NCBI GenBank assembly: GCA_019246375.1
Contig: JAFAQO010000432.1
Location: 1-6,848, forward strand
Length of the DNA: 6,848 nucleotides
Reading direction: 5' to 3'
From: Mycobacterium sp.
GTDB taxonomy: Bacteria; Actinomycetota; Actinomycetes; Mycobacteriales; Mycobacteriaceae
Positions 1-6,848 of this stretch are shown here, in pieces. The translations under genes and the position numbers were made by a program. How positions within the stretch are numbered: the first letter of the stretch is position 1; each line of letters begins with the position of its first letter. The notes beneath the pieces are model-generated. The model had not been told where the DNA came from, searched no databases, and saw only the letters and a list, made by a program, of their open reading frames with translations.

Positions 1-31
1 CCGCAGCGTCACGTTCGGGCAGAAAACGCGA

Positions 32-1192
32 CTAACCCAGAATCAGGCCCGACGTGGGAACGCCGGTGCCGGCGGTGACGAGCACATGCTCGACGTCAGG
101 GACTTGGTTCACGGAGGTGCCCCGCAGTTGCCGCACGCCTTCGGCAATGCCGTTCATGCCGTGGATGTAGGCCTCACCGAGCTGGCCGCCATGGGTGTTG
201 ATAGGCAGCCGGCCGCCGAGCTCGATCGCGCCGTCGGCGATGAAATCTTTCGCTTCGCCCCAGCCGCAGAATCCCAACTCCTCCAGCTGAATCAGCGTAA
301 AGGGAGTGAAATGGTCGTAGAGAACGGCTGTTTGGATGTCGGTGGGCCGCAGACCGGACTGCTGCCACAGCTGCCGGCCGACCAGACCCATCTCCGGCAG
401 ACCGTCGAGCTCAGCTCGGTAGTAGCTGACCATCGTGTATTGGTCGGGGCTGGAACCCTGCGAGGCCGCCTCGATGACCGCCGGCCGCTGTTTGAGATCC
501 TTGGCGCGCTCGGTCGAGGTCACCACGATCGCGACCGCGCCGTCGGTCTCCTGGCAGCAGTCCAGCAGCCGCAACGGTTCGGCGATCCACCGCGAATTCT
601 GGTGGTCCTCAATGGTTATCGGCTTTTCGTAGAAGTACGCCTTCGGGTTCTTCGCGGCGTGCTTGCGGTCGGCTACCGAGATGGCGCCGAAGTCGCGGCT
701 GGTCGCTCCGCACAGATGCATGTAGCGTTTGGCGATCATCGCCACCTGCGCGGCCGGTGTGCTCAAGCCGTGCGGATAGGAGAACGAATTGTCCACTCCG
801 GTGGAGTCGGCGTTTTCGGTCAGCCGACTCTGCACCTGGCCGAATCGCATGCCGGAACGCTCGTTGAACGCCCGGTAGGCCACCACGACCTCGGCCACCC
901 CGGTGGCAACGGCCATCGCAGCTTGCTGGATGACGGCGCACGCGGCCCCGCCGCCATAGTGGATCTTGGAAAAGAACTTCAGCTCACCAATGCCGGCAGC
1001 CCGGGCGACCGCGACCTCGGTGTTGGAGTCCATCGTGAACGTGGTCAGGCCGTCGACATCGGCTGGAGTCAGCCCGGCATCGTCGAGGGCGTCCTGTACG
1101 GCTTCGGCTGCCAACCTCAGCTCACTGCGGCCGGAGTTCTTCGAGAAGTCGGTAGCCCCGATGCCGGCGATCGCGGCCTTGCCCGAGAGCAT
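32..1192 (-). CDS. ltp2: Ltp2, thiolase-fold steroid side-chain retro-aldolase
   Basis: The 386-residue product matches Ltp2 (Rv3540c type), a thiolase-superfamily protein once annotated as a lipid-transfer protein. Orthologues cleave 17-hydroxy-3-oxo-4-pregnene-20-carboxyl-CoA to androst-4-ene-3,17-dione and propionyl-CoA, the last side-chain step, in the cytoplasm and in complex with the DUF35 domain of ChsH2. The N-terminal thiolase half spans roughly residues 1-230 and the C-terminal half 235-386. Cys85 in GGGAACAV lines up with the thiolase nucleophile. The thiolase NEAF segment reads YDHF (Tyr292), the GHP histidine position reads AYI (Tyr342), and the C-terminal CxG cysteine is Thr373. 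Two tyrosines are therefore placed where a thiolase has Asn and His, as expected for the aldolase. ATG at 1192 overlaps the chsH1 stop by one base (TGATG); its own ribosome site is weak, so translational coupling is likely. It is the last gene of the operon and ends with TAG. Confidence 0.95.
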   Translation of the reverse strand: MLSGKAAIAGIGATDFSKNSGRSELRLAAEAVQDALDDAGLTPADVDGLTTFTMDSNTEVAVARAAGIGELKFFSKIHYGGGAACAVIQQAAMAVATGVAEVVVAYRAFNERSGMRFGQVQSRLTENADSTGVDNSFSYPHGLSTPAAQVAMIAKRYMHLCGATSRDFGAISVADRKHAAKNPKAYFYEKPITIEDHQNSRWIAEPLRLLDCCQETDGAVAIVVTSTERAKDLKQRPAVIEAASQGSSPDQYTMVSYYRAELDGLPEMGLVGRQLWQQSGLRPTDIQTAVLYDHFTPFTLIQLEELGFCGWGEAKDFIADGAIELGGRLPINTHGGQLGEAYIHGMNGIAEGVRQLRGTSVNQVPDVEHVLVTAGTGVPTSGLILG

Positions 1193-1593
1193 CAGGAGCC
1201 CGCCATCGCCAGCGTGGCAGTGGCGATCACGTGATCGCCAAGGCTATTGCGGCCCAGGACTTTCACGGTGGCCACGCCGTCGTCGACCGCGGTCACTTCA
1301 CCGGAAAACGTCACGGTGTCATAGGCGTACCACGGCACACCCAGCCGCAGGCCGATCGATTTGATCAACGCCGACGGCCCCGCCCAATCCGTGATGTAGC
1401 GCTGCACCAGCCCGGTGTCGGTCAGGATGTTGACGAAGATGTCCTTGGACCCCTTGGCCTGCGCCTTGTCCCGGTCGTGGTGCACATCTTGAAAGTCACG
1501 GGTGGCCAACGCCGTTGACACGATGAACGTCGGATCGCCGTAGATCTTGAGCTCAGGCAGTTGCGTGCCGACTTCGACAGTCGGTGCGGTCAT
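1192..1593 (-). CDS. chsH1: ChsH1, catalytic MaoC-like subunit of steroid enoyl-CoA hydratase
   Basis: This 133-residue single hotdog-domain protein matches ChsH1 (Rv3541c type, about 129 residues). With ChsH2 it forms the hydratase that adds water to 3-oxo-4,17-pregnadiene-20-carboxyl-CoA, making the 17-hydroxy substrate of Ltp2. The hydratase-2 signature appears as TRDFQDVHHD at residues 31-40. Asp33 and His38 have the five-residue spacing of the catalytic Asp/His pair reported for the M. tuberculosis subunit (Asp29/His34 from memory; the offset of four fits the longer N-terminus). ATG at 1593 is preceded by GGGAG eight bases upstream and overlaps the chsH2 stop as ATGA. The same reading frame stays open upstream to 1872, but that extension lies inside chsH2 and has no family match, so the short start is preferred. 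Confidence 0.94.
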   Translation of the reverse strand: MTAPTVEVGTQLPELKIYGDPTFIVSTALATRDFQDVHHDRDKAQAKGSKDIFVNILTDTGLVQRYITDWAGPSALIKSIGLRLGVPWYAYDTVTFSGEVTAVDDGVATVKVLGRNSLGDHVIATATLAMAGS

Positions 1594-2537
1594 GCGTCTG
1601 GCTCCCAAGCGTATAGCGTCCACTCCGGGCTGCTGTCGCTGGCCGGGAAGTCGATAAAGATTGCGCGGACCGGCATTCCGATCTCCACCTCCGCGGGGTC
1701 GACGTTGCGCAGTTCGCCGAGCATCCTTACGCCTTCTGCGAGTTCGATCAGCGCGATCACGAACGGCAGAGTGCGACCGGGCACCTTCGGCGCGTGATGC
1801 ACCACGAAGCTGAACACCATGCCCTTGCCGCTGGCCACCACGTAGTCGATCGGCGCTTGCTTGTCCTGCCACACCGCCGGCACCGGCGGGTGCTGCAGGC
1901 TTCCGTCCGCGCGCTTCTGAATCCGCAACTCGTGGGCGTTGACTCCGTCCCAGAAGAATTGGGTGTCCTTCGACGACGAGGGACGTATCATGGTCGCCGG
2001 ATCGAGGTCGTCGGGTACCGCCGCCTTGTTATCCTCGCGTGGCCGGAACTTCAGGATGCGCCAGTTCATTTCGGCGACGTCCTCATCCCCGACCTGCCAG
2101 GTGATGTGCTGGTTGATGAAATAGCCTTCACCCAGCGCCGTATCCTTGGGCCCGATCACGTCGGTCAGTTCGGCGCTAACGCTGACCTCTTCACCCGGCT
2201 GCAGATACCGGTGATAGATCTGCTCGCAGTTGGTCGCCACCACACCGATATAGCCGGCATCGTCGAACAACGTGACGACGCGGCCCAACGGGTCGTCGTC
2301 GGGGCGGACTCCGCCGAGTCCCATCATCGTCCACACCTGGATCATCGCGGGGGGTGCGACGATTCCGGGATGGCCTGCAGCCCGTGCCGCCGCCTCGTCG
2401 ACGTAGATCGGGTTCTTGTCGCCCATCGCGTCGACCCAGTGATGAATCATCGGCTGGTTAACCGGATCCCGGCCGGCGCGGGGCTTGCTCTTCCCTGCTG
2501 CCTTGACCTGTTCGACGGCGGCCCGAAAGTCGCTCAC
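1590..2537 (-). CDS. chsH2: ChsH2, MaoC-like plus DUF35 subunit of hydratase and aldolase
   Basis: The 315-residue two-domain protein matches ChsH2 (Rv3542c type). The N-terminal MaoC-like hotdog domain covers about residues 5-170 and pairs with ChsH1 to hydrate the three-carbon steroid side-chain enoyl-CoA. The C-terminal DUF35 domain (about 190-315) begins near FFWDGVNAHEL and binds Ltp2, so this protein physically links hydration to retro-aldol cleavage. The hydratase motif reads GDKNPIY at residues 39-45. Asp40 is kept, but the usual catalytic His is Tyr45, consistent with the active site being in ChsH1. The DUF35 zinc-ribbon region (about 203-222) has no cysteines, so no CxxC metal site is visible. 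The start is GTG at 2537, which overlaps the chsE2 stop as GTGA, with AGGG seven bases upstream. Confidence 0.95.
   Translation of the reverse strand: MSDFRAAVEQVKAAGKSKPRAGRDPVNQPMIHHWVDAMGDKNPIYVDEAAARAAGHPGIVAPPAMIQVWTMMGLGGVRPDDDPLGRVVTLFDDAGYIGVVATNCEQIYHRYLQPGEEVSVSAELTDVIGPKDTALGEGYFINQHITWQVGDEDVAEMNWRILKFRPREDNKAAVPDDLDPATMIRPSSSKDTQFFWDGVNAHELRIQKRADGSLQHPPVPAVWQDKQAPIDYVVASGKGMVFSFVVHHAPKVPGRTLPFVIALIELAEGVRMLGELRNVDPAEVEIGMPVRAIFIDFPASDSSPEWTLYAWEPDA
1602..1606 (-). promoter_or_regulatory. Ribosome binding site of chsH1
   Basis: GGGAG on the minus strand lies eight bases before the ATG at 1593, within the last codons of chsH2. It supports the 133-residue product over the upstream extension of the same frame. 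Confidence 0.65.
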
Positions 2538-3697
2538 CGTGGAACCCTGGGCACTTTGAGACCCGAGGCCGCGATCATCTCCCGCATGACTTCGTTCACA
2601 CCGCCACCGAACGTAATCACCAGATTGCGCTTGGTCTGGGAGTCGAGCCAGTTCAGCAGCTCGGCGGTGTCCGGCTCAGCGGGGTTACCGTACTTGCCGA
2701 CGATTTCTTCGGCGAGTCGACCGACGTATTGAACACGTTCAGTGCCAAACACTTTGGTGGCGGCGGCATCGGCCACATTGATGTCCTTACCTGCGGCGGC
2801 CACCTGCCAGTTGAGCAACTCGTTGATCCGCCAAATCGAATGAATCTCTCCAAGCGCGCGCTTGACGTCGTCGTGATCGATCGGCGTGACACCGTCACCA
2901 CCGGGCTTGGATGCCCACGCGTGCACCCGGTCGTAGATGCTGGCGAACCGGCCGGCCGGGCCGAGCATCACCCGCTCGTTGTTGAGCTGGGTGGTGATCA
3001 GCCGCCAGCCGCCGTTCTCTTCACCGACCAACATGTCCGCCGGTACGCGGACATCGTTGTAGTAGGTGGCGTTAGTGTGGTGGGCGCCGTCGGACAGGAT
3101 GATCGGCGTCCACGAGTAGCCGGGATCCTTGGTGTCGACGATCAGGATCGAAATGCCTTTGTGCTTAACGGCTTCTGGGTCGGTACGGCACGCCAGCCAG
3201 ATGTAATCGGCATCGTGGGCACCCGTGGTGAAGATCTTTTGCCCGTTCACGATGTACTCATCGCCATGCCGAACCGCTGTGGTCCGTAAGGATGCAAGAT
3301 CGGTGCCGGCCTCTGGTTCGGTGTAGCCGATCGCGAAGTGGACTTCACCGGCCAGGATCGCGGGCAGGAACTTCTTCTTCTGCATGTCACTGCCGTAGAC
3401 CTGCAGTGTGGGCCCTACTGTCTGCAGGGTTACGGCGGGCAACGGCACGTCGGCCCGATGCGCCTCGTTGACGAAGATTTGCTGCTCGATCGGACCGAAG
3501 CCGAGGCCGCCGAACTCTTTTGGCCACCCAACACCCAGCTTGCCATCCTGGCCCATCCGCCGGATCACCGCGCGGTAAGCCTTGCCGTGCCGATCGTTTT
3601 CCATTTCCTTCGCCTCTTCGGGCGAGATCAAGTTCGAAAAGTATTGCCGGAGTTCGGCTTGCAATTGACGCTGCTCCGGTGTCAGGTCGATGAACAT
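2534..3697 (-). CDS. chsE2: ChsE2 (FadE29), acyl-CoA dehydrogenase subunit with catalytic glutamate
   Basis: The 387-residue acyl-CoA dehydrogenase matches ChsE2/FadE29 (Rv3543c type, same length). With ChsE1 it forms an alpha2beta2 flavoenzyme that desaturates 3-oxo-4-pregnene-20-carboxyl-CoA at the three-carbon side chain. An N-terminal helical domain (about 1-120) precedes the beta domain, which carries the FAD/substrate motif YTEPEAGTDLAS at 125-136 and NGQKIFTTGA at 151-160. The C-terminal helical domain contains NNERVMLGPAGR at 239-250, where Glu241 is my candidate for the catalytic base, and ends with FGGGVNEVMREMIA at 363-376, the usual flavin-contacting region. ATG at 3697 lies inside the end of chsE1 (16-base overlap). 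A GGGAG ribosome site four bases upstream of the start also lies within chsE1, so the two subunits are probably translated in a coupled, near 1:1 manner. Confidence 0.95.
   Translation of the reverse strand: MFIDLTPEQRQLQAELRQYFSNLISPEEAKEMENDRHGKAYRAVIRRMGQDGKLGVGWPKEFGGLGFGPIEQQIFVNEAHRADVPLPAVTLQTVGPTLQVYGSDMQKKKFLPAILAGEVHFAIGYTEPEAGTDLASLRTTAVRHGDEYIVNGQKIFTTGAHDADYIWLACRTDPEAVKHKGISILIVDTKDPGYSWTPIILSDGAHHTNATYYNDVRVPADMLVGEENGGWRLITTQLNNERVMLGPAGRFASIYDRVHAWASKPGGDGVTPIDHDDVKRALGEIHSIWRINELLNWQVAAAGKDINVADAAATKVFGTERVQYVGRLAEEIVGKYGNPAEPDTAELLNWLDSQTKRNLVITFGGGVNEVMREMIAASGLKVPRVPR
2545..2548 (-). promoter_or_regulatory. Ribosome binding site of chsH2
   Basis: AGGG on the minus strand is seven bases before the GTG at 2537, within the chsE2 coding end. 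It supports GTG as the start, together with the GTGA overlap with the chsE2 stop and agreement with the family length. Confidence 0.6.
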
Positions 3698-4701
3698 AGC
3701 GCTCCCACGAGGTCGAGACGATGAGACGGCCCGCCCAGCAGCCGGGTCAGATCTTTGATCGTGGAGTAATACCGCGGCATCGGATAGGTGATGTCCATCC
3801 CCATGCCGCCGTGCAAATGATGGCAGATTTGCATTACGGGTGGCGCTTGGGACGCAATCCAGTAACCCAGCACGTCGAGGTCGCCGTCGGCGTCACGGCC
3901 TTCTGCCAGTCGCCAGACCGCCGATTTTGCAGCCAAATCGAGTGTGCGCGATGCGATATAGACTTCGGCGAGTTGGGCGGCGACTGTCTGGAAGGTCGAC
4001 AGCGGCTTGCCGAACTGGTGCCGGTTGGCCACGTAGTCAGCGGTAAGCCGCAGCGCACCGGCCACCAGTCCGTCGGCGTAGGCGCCGATCATGGCCAGCA
4101 CCAGCTGATTGACCCTATCGGCGGTGGCACCGGTCATCACGTCCTCCTCGGCGACCGGCACGTCGGCGAATGTGACCGCATACTCGTTACTGCCATTGGA
4201 GGTCGGTGTACGCACCACCTGCACACCGTCGGCCTTTGCCGATACCACGACTACGGCACTGTCCGCGGTCACCAGCATCCACTCGGCTTGTTCGGCATAT
4301 CCAACGCCGACTTTGGTGCCCGACAACCGGCTGTGGACGAAAGCGGTCGCCGGCCGGTCGGGCAGCGCCGCACCGGGTTCGTTCAACGCAGCGGTCAACA
4401 CCGCGCCCTTGGCCACTCCGGCCAGGAAGCGGTCCTGCTGCGCGTCGGAAGCCGAATCCAGTAGCGGCACTACACCAAAGCCCAAGGTGGCCAACGCCGG
4501 AGTAATCACGCCGTGGCGTCCCAATTCGGTCAGCACCGTCGCAACCTCGGGCAGACCGACCCCGTCGCCGCCGAGGCGCTCCGGCACAGCCAGTGCCGTC
4601 ACACCTCCGTCGACCAGCGCGGCCCACGTCGAGGCCCGCTCCAACACCGAGGACATCACATCGGCCACCGCCTGTTGGGGGGCGGTGAGATCGAAATCCA
4701 T
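3682..4701 (-). CDS. chsE1: ChsE1 (FadE28), partner subunit of the steroid acyl-CoA dehydrogenase
   Basis: The 339-residue protein matches ChsE1/FadE28 (Rv3544c type, also 339). It is shorter and more divergent than ordinary acyl-CoA dehydrogenases. The usual TEPxxGSD segment reads ALNEPGAALPDRP (105-117), and no glutamate comparable to Glu241 of ChsE2 is evident. FAD-contacting elements do remain: RHQFGKPLSTFQTVAAQLAE at 227-246 and HLHGGMGMD at 295-303. Such subunits pair with a catalytic partner so that each heterodimer holds one complete FAD and active site, here with ChsE2. The frame is open upstream to 4764, but the family-length start is ATG at 4701, which gives MDFDLTAPQQ and shares one base with the cyp125 stop (TGATG). 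No good ribosome site precedes it, so it probably depends on coupling to cyp125 translation. Confidence 0.94.
   Translation of the reverse strand: MDFDLTAPQQAVADVMSSVLERASTWAALVDGGVTALAVPERLGGDGVGLPEVATVLTELGRHGVITPALATLGFGVVPLLDSASDAQQDRFLAGVAKGAVLTAALNEPGAALPDRPATAFVHSRLSGTKVGVGYAEQAEWMLVTADSAVVVVSAKADGVQVVRTPTSNGSNEYAVTFADVPVAEEDVMTGATADRVNQLVLAMIGAYADGLVAGALRLTADYVANRHQFGKPLSTFQTVAAQLAEVYIASRTLDLAAKSAVWRLAEGRDADGDLDVLGYWIASQAPPVMQICHHLHGGMGMDITYPMPRYYSTIKDLTRLLGGPSHRLDLVGALCSST
3702..3706 (-). promoter_or_regulatory. Ribosome binding site of chsE2, inside chsE1
   Basis: GGGAG on the minus strand is four bases before the ATG at 3697, a slightly short spacing, and lies entirely within the last codons of chsE1. 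Ribosomes finishing chsE1 pass over this site, so reinitiation or coupling is expected. Confidence 0.55.
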
Positions 4702-5966
4702 CAGTGTGCGACCGGGCACTTGCCGGTGTAATCCACCTGCCAATGCTTGATGCCGTTGAGCCATCCCGACCGCAGCCGCTCCGGTTTTGAAATCGGCTTC
4801 AGGTCCGGCATGTGATCGGCGACCGCGTTGAAGATCAGGTTGATCGTCATCTTCGCCAGGTTGGCGCCGATGCAGTAGTGCGCGCCCGTGCCGCCGAAGC
4901 CGACATGAGGATTGGGATCACGCAGGATGTTGAACGTGTACGGGTCCTCGAAGACTTCTTCGTCGAAGTTGGCCGACCGGTAGAACATCACCACCCGCTG
5001 GCCTTTTTTGATCTGCACACCGGACAGTTCGTAATCCTCAAGCGCGGTGCGCTGGAAGCAGGTGACCGGGGTGGCCCAGCGAACGATCTCGTCGGCAGCG
5101 GTCTCCGGACGTTCGCGCTTGAAGAGCTCCCACTGGTCGGGGTAGTCGGCGAAGGCCATCATGCCCTGAGTGATCGAGTTGCGCGTGGTCTCGTTACCCG
5201 CGACCGCGAGCATCACCACGAAGAAGCCGAACTCGTCGTCGGAGAGCTTCTCGCCTTCGATGTCCGCTTCGATCAGCTGCGTCACGATGTCGTCGCCCGG
5301 GTTTTTGGCCTTTTCCTCGGCCATCTTCATCGCGTACATGATCAACTCCGCGGAAGAGGCCTTGGGATCGATGTCGGCGTACTCGGGGTCGTCGTTGCCC
5401 GTCATCTCGTTCGACCAGCGGAACAGCTTGTCGCGATCCTCCTGCGGCACGCCGAGCAGACCGGCGATCGCCTGCAACGGCAGTTCGCAGGACACCTGCT
5501 CGACGAAGTCGCCGGAGCCGGCGGCGGAAGCCGTTTTGGCGATCTTCTGGGCGCGCTCGTGGAGCTCGTCGTGCAGGCGTCCGACAGCACGCGGCGTGAA
5601 ACCGCGGGAGATGATCTTGCGCAACCGGGTGTGGTGCGGGGCGTCCATGTTCAGCATCACGAACCGCTGGACCTCGATGTCCTCCCGTGCGATGTCGTTG
5701 TTGAACCGCGGGATGACCCCGTTCTGGTAGCTGGAGAAGATATCGCTGCGCCGCGACACCTCTTTGACGTCGTTAAGTTTGGTGATCGCCCAGAAGCCGC
5801 CGTCGTGGAAACCGCCGCCGTTGCCGGGCGCCTGTTCGTTCCACCAGATCGGCGCGGTCGCGCGCAACTCGGCGAATTCCTCCATCGGGAGCCGCTCGGT
5901 GTAGATGTCGGGGTCGGTGAAGTCGAACCCTGTGGGAAGATTGGGGCCCGAACGAGGGTTGGCCAT
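4701..5966 (-). CDS. cyp125: CYP125, steroid C26/C27-monooxygenase cytochrome P450
   Basis: The 421-residue soluble bacterial P450 matches CYP125 (Rv3545c type, about 433 residues) almost throughout. It oxidises the terminal methyl of the cholesterol or cholestenone side chain, successively to alcohol, aldehyde and acid, so that the side chain can be CoA-activated; electrons come from ferredoxin and reductase encoded elsewhere. Visible P450 hallmarks are the I-helix VAGNETTRNS (255-264), the K-helix ExxR as EIVR (Glu293, Arg296), and the heme loop FGGTGAHYCIGANLA (357-371) with Cys365 as thiolate ligand. There is no signal peptide or membrane anchor. ATG at 5966 has GAGGAG seven bases upstream. 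An in-frame TTG at 5981 would overlap that ribosome site and the KstR operator, so it is unlikely. First gene of the operon, controlled from the divergent region shared with fadA5. Confidence 0.96.
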   Translation of the reverse strand: MANPRSGPNLPTGFDFTDPDIYTERLPMEEFAELRATAPIWWNEQAPGNGGGFHDGGFWAITKLNDVKEVSRRSDIFSSYQNGVIPRFNNDIAREDIEVQRFVMLNMDAPHHTRLRKIISRGFTPRAVGRLHDELHERAQKIAKTASAAGSGDFVEQVSCELPLQAIAGLLGVPQEDRDKLFRWSNEMTGNDDPEYADIDPKASSAELIMYAMKMAEEKAKNPGDDIVTQLIEADIEGEKLSDDEFGFFVVMLAVAGNETTRNSITQGMMAFADYPDQWELFKRERPETAADEIVRWATPVTCFQRTALEDYELSGVQIKKGQRVVMFYRSANFDEEVFEDPYTFNILRDPNPHVGFGGTGAHYCIGANLAKMTINLIFNAVADHMPDLKPISKPERLRSGWLNGIKHWQVDYTGKCPVAH

Positions 5967-5973
5967 CAGTGCA

Positions 5974-5979
5974 CTCCTC
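5974..5979 (-). promoter_or_regulatory. Ribosome binding site of cyp125
   Basis: On the minus strand GAGGAG sits seven bases before the ATG at 5966. It decides the cyp125 start: the alternative TTG at 5981 reads directly into this element. It is the strongest ribosome site in the operon, as expected for the leading gene. Confidence 0.8.
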
Positions 5980-5981
5980 AA

Positions 5982-5995
5982 TACAACGTGTTCTA
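5982..5995. promoter_or_regulatory. KstR operator, cyp125-proximal
   Basis: The sequence TACAACGTGTTCTA fits the KstR palindrome TNNAACNNGTTNNA at every fixed position. KstR is the TetR-family repressor of the actinobacterial cholesterol regulon and is released by steroid CoA metabolites. The site is centred about 22 bases upstream of the cyp125 ATG, where bound repressor would block initiation or promoter clearance. It shares the 12-base run AACGTGTTCTAG (5985-5996) with the second site at 6064-6075. Confidence 0.85.
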
Positions 5996-6048
5996 GTGCC
6001 AGTAAAACATGCCCTCACCGCAGACAAAAGGCACGAATGTATCGTCGC

Positions 6049-6848
<800 letters not shown>

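Noticed and set aside
1..31. Possible gene end, start or terminator downstream of ltp2
   Set aside because: 31 bases are too short to show a coding frame, and no stem-loop is evident.
80..91. Small inverted repeat GAGCA-CA-TGCTC near the 3' end of ltp2
   Set aside because: It lies within coding sequence, has short arms and no T-run, and does not match a KstR or terminator pattern; chance is likely in GC-rich DNA.
86..1234. Long plus-strand open frame (382 codons) antisense to ltp2
   Set aside because: Arg/His/Gly/Leu-rich translation with no recognisable motif. It mirrors the third-position GC bias of ltp2, whose protein is clearly conserved.
1794..2732. Plus-strand open frame (312 codons) antisense to chsH2 and the end of chsE2
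   Set aside because: It crosses two real minus-strand genes and has a His/Arg-rich translation without motifs, typical of GC-rich antisense frames.
5966..5981. TTG at 5981 as an alternative cyp125 start
   Set aside because: It would place the GAGGAG ribosome site inside the coding region and leave no ribosome site of its own; the ATG at 5966 is correctly spaced.
4812..5996. Plus-strand open frame (394 codons) antisense to cyp125
   Set aside because: Shadow frame of a confidently identified P450. It has low-complexity V/R/D/H-rich composition, no family resemblance, and its end runs into the KstR operator region.
5990..6041. Promoter hexamers for cyp125 on the minus strand
   Set aside because: Candidates such as TAGAAC (5995-5990) and TACATT (6041-6036) lack either the conserved final T or a -35 at acceptable spacing, so no promoter is called.

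Overview
The window is the igr (intracellular growth) sterol side-chain degradation locus of a Mycobacterium or a close mycolate actinomycete. The assignment comes from recognising the proteins. All seven products match, in order and strand, the M. tuberculosis genes Rv3540c (ltp2), Rv3541c (chsH1), Rv3542c (chsH2), Rv3543c (chsE2/fadE29), Rv3544c (chsE1/fadE28), Rv3545c (cyp125) and Rv3546 (fadA5). GC-rich codon use, TGATG/ATGA gene junctions and KstR-type operators fit that group. The species cannot be named from the sequence. The cyp125 N-terminus and some FadA5 segments differ from the M. tuberculosis proteins as I recall them, so it is probably a non-tuberculous species.

Layout: positions 1-31 lie beyond the ltp2 stop codon and hold nothing I can assign. 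From 5966 down to 32 on the minus strand, six genes form one operon with no intergenic base: cyp125, chsE1, chsE2, chsH2, chsH1, ltp2. Each junction overlaps by 1, 16, 4, 4 and 1 bases respectively. A 118-bp divergent control region (5967-6084) carries two copies of a KstR-type palindrome, one next to each start codon. fadA5 begins at 6085 on the plus strand and runs off the right edge after 254 codons.

How the genes work together (established for the M. tuberculosis and related actinobacterial orthologues): CYP125 oxidises the terminal side-chain carbon of cholesterol or cholestenone, which allows CoA activation and beta-oxidation. FadA5 is the thiolase that leaves the C22 pregnene-carboxyl-CoA. 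The ChsE1-ChsE2 heterotetramer dehydrogenates the remaining three-carbon side chain, ChsH1-ChsH2 hydrates it, and Ltp2, docked on the DUF35 domain of ChsH2, performs the retro-aldol cleavage that gives androstenedione and propionyl-CoA. The operon's gene order follows the order of these steps.

The system is known rather than new. The points most worth a second look are the paired operators, a possible leaderless fadA5 promoter overlapped by its operator, the replacement of two thiolase catalytic residues by tyrosines in Ltp2, and the division of labour between intact and degenerate subunits in both heteromeric enzymes.
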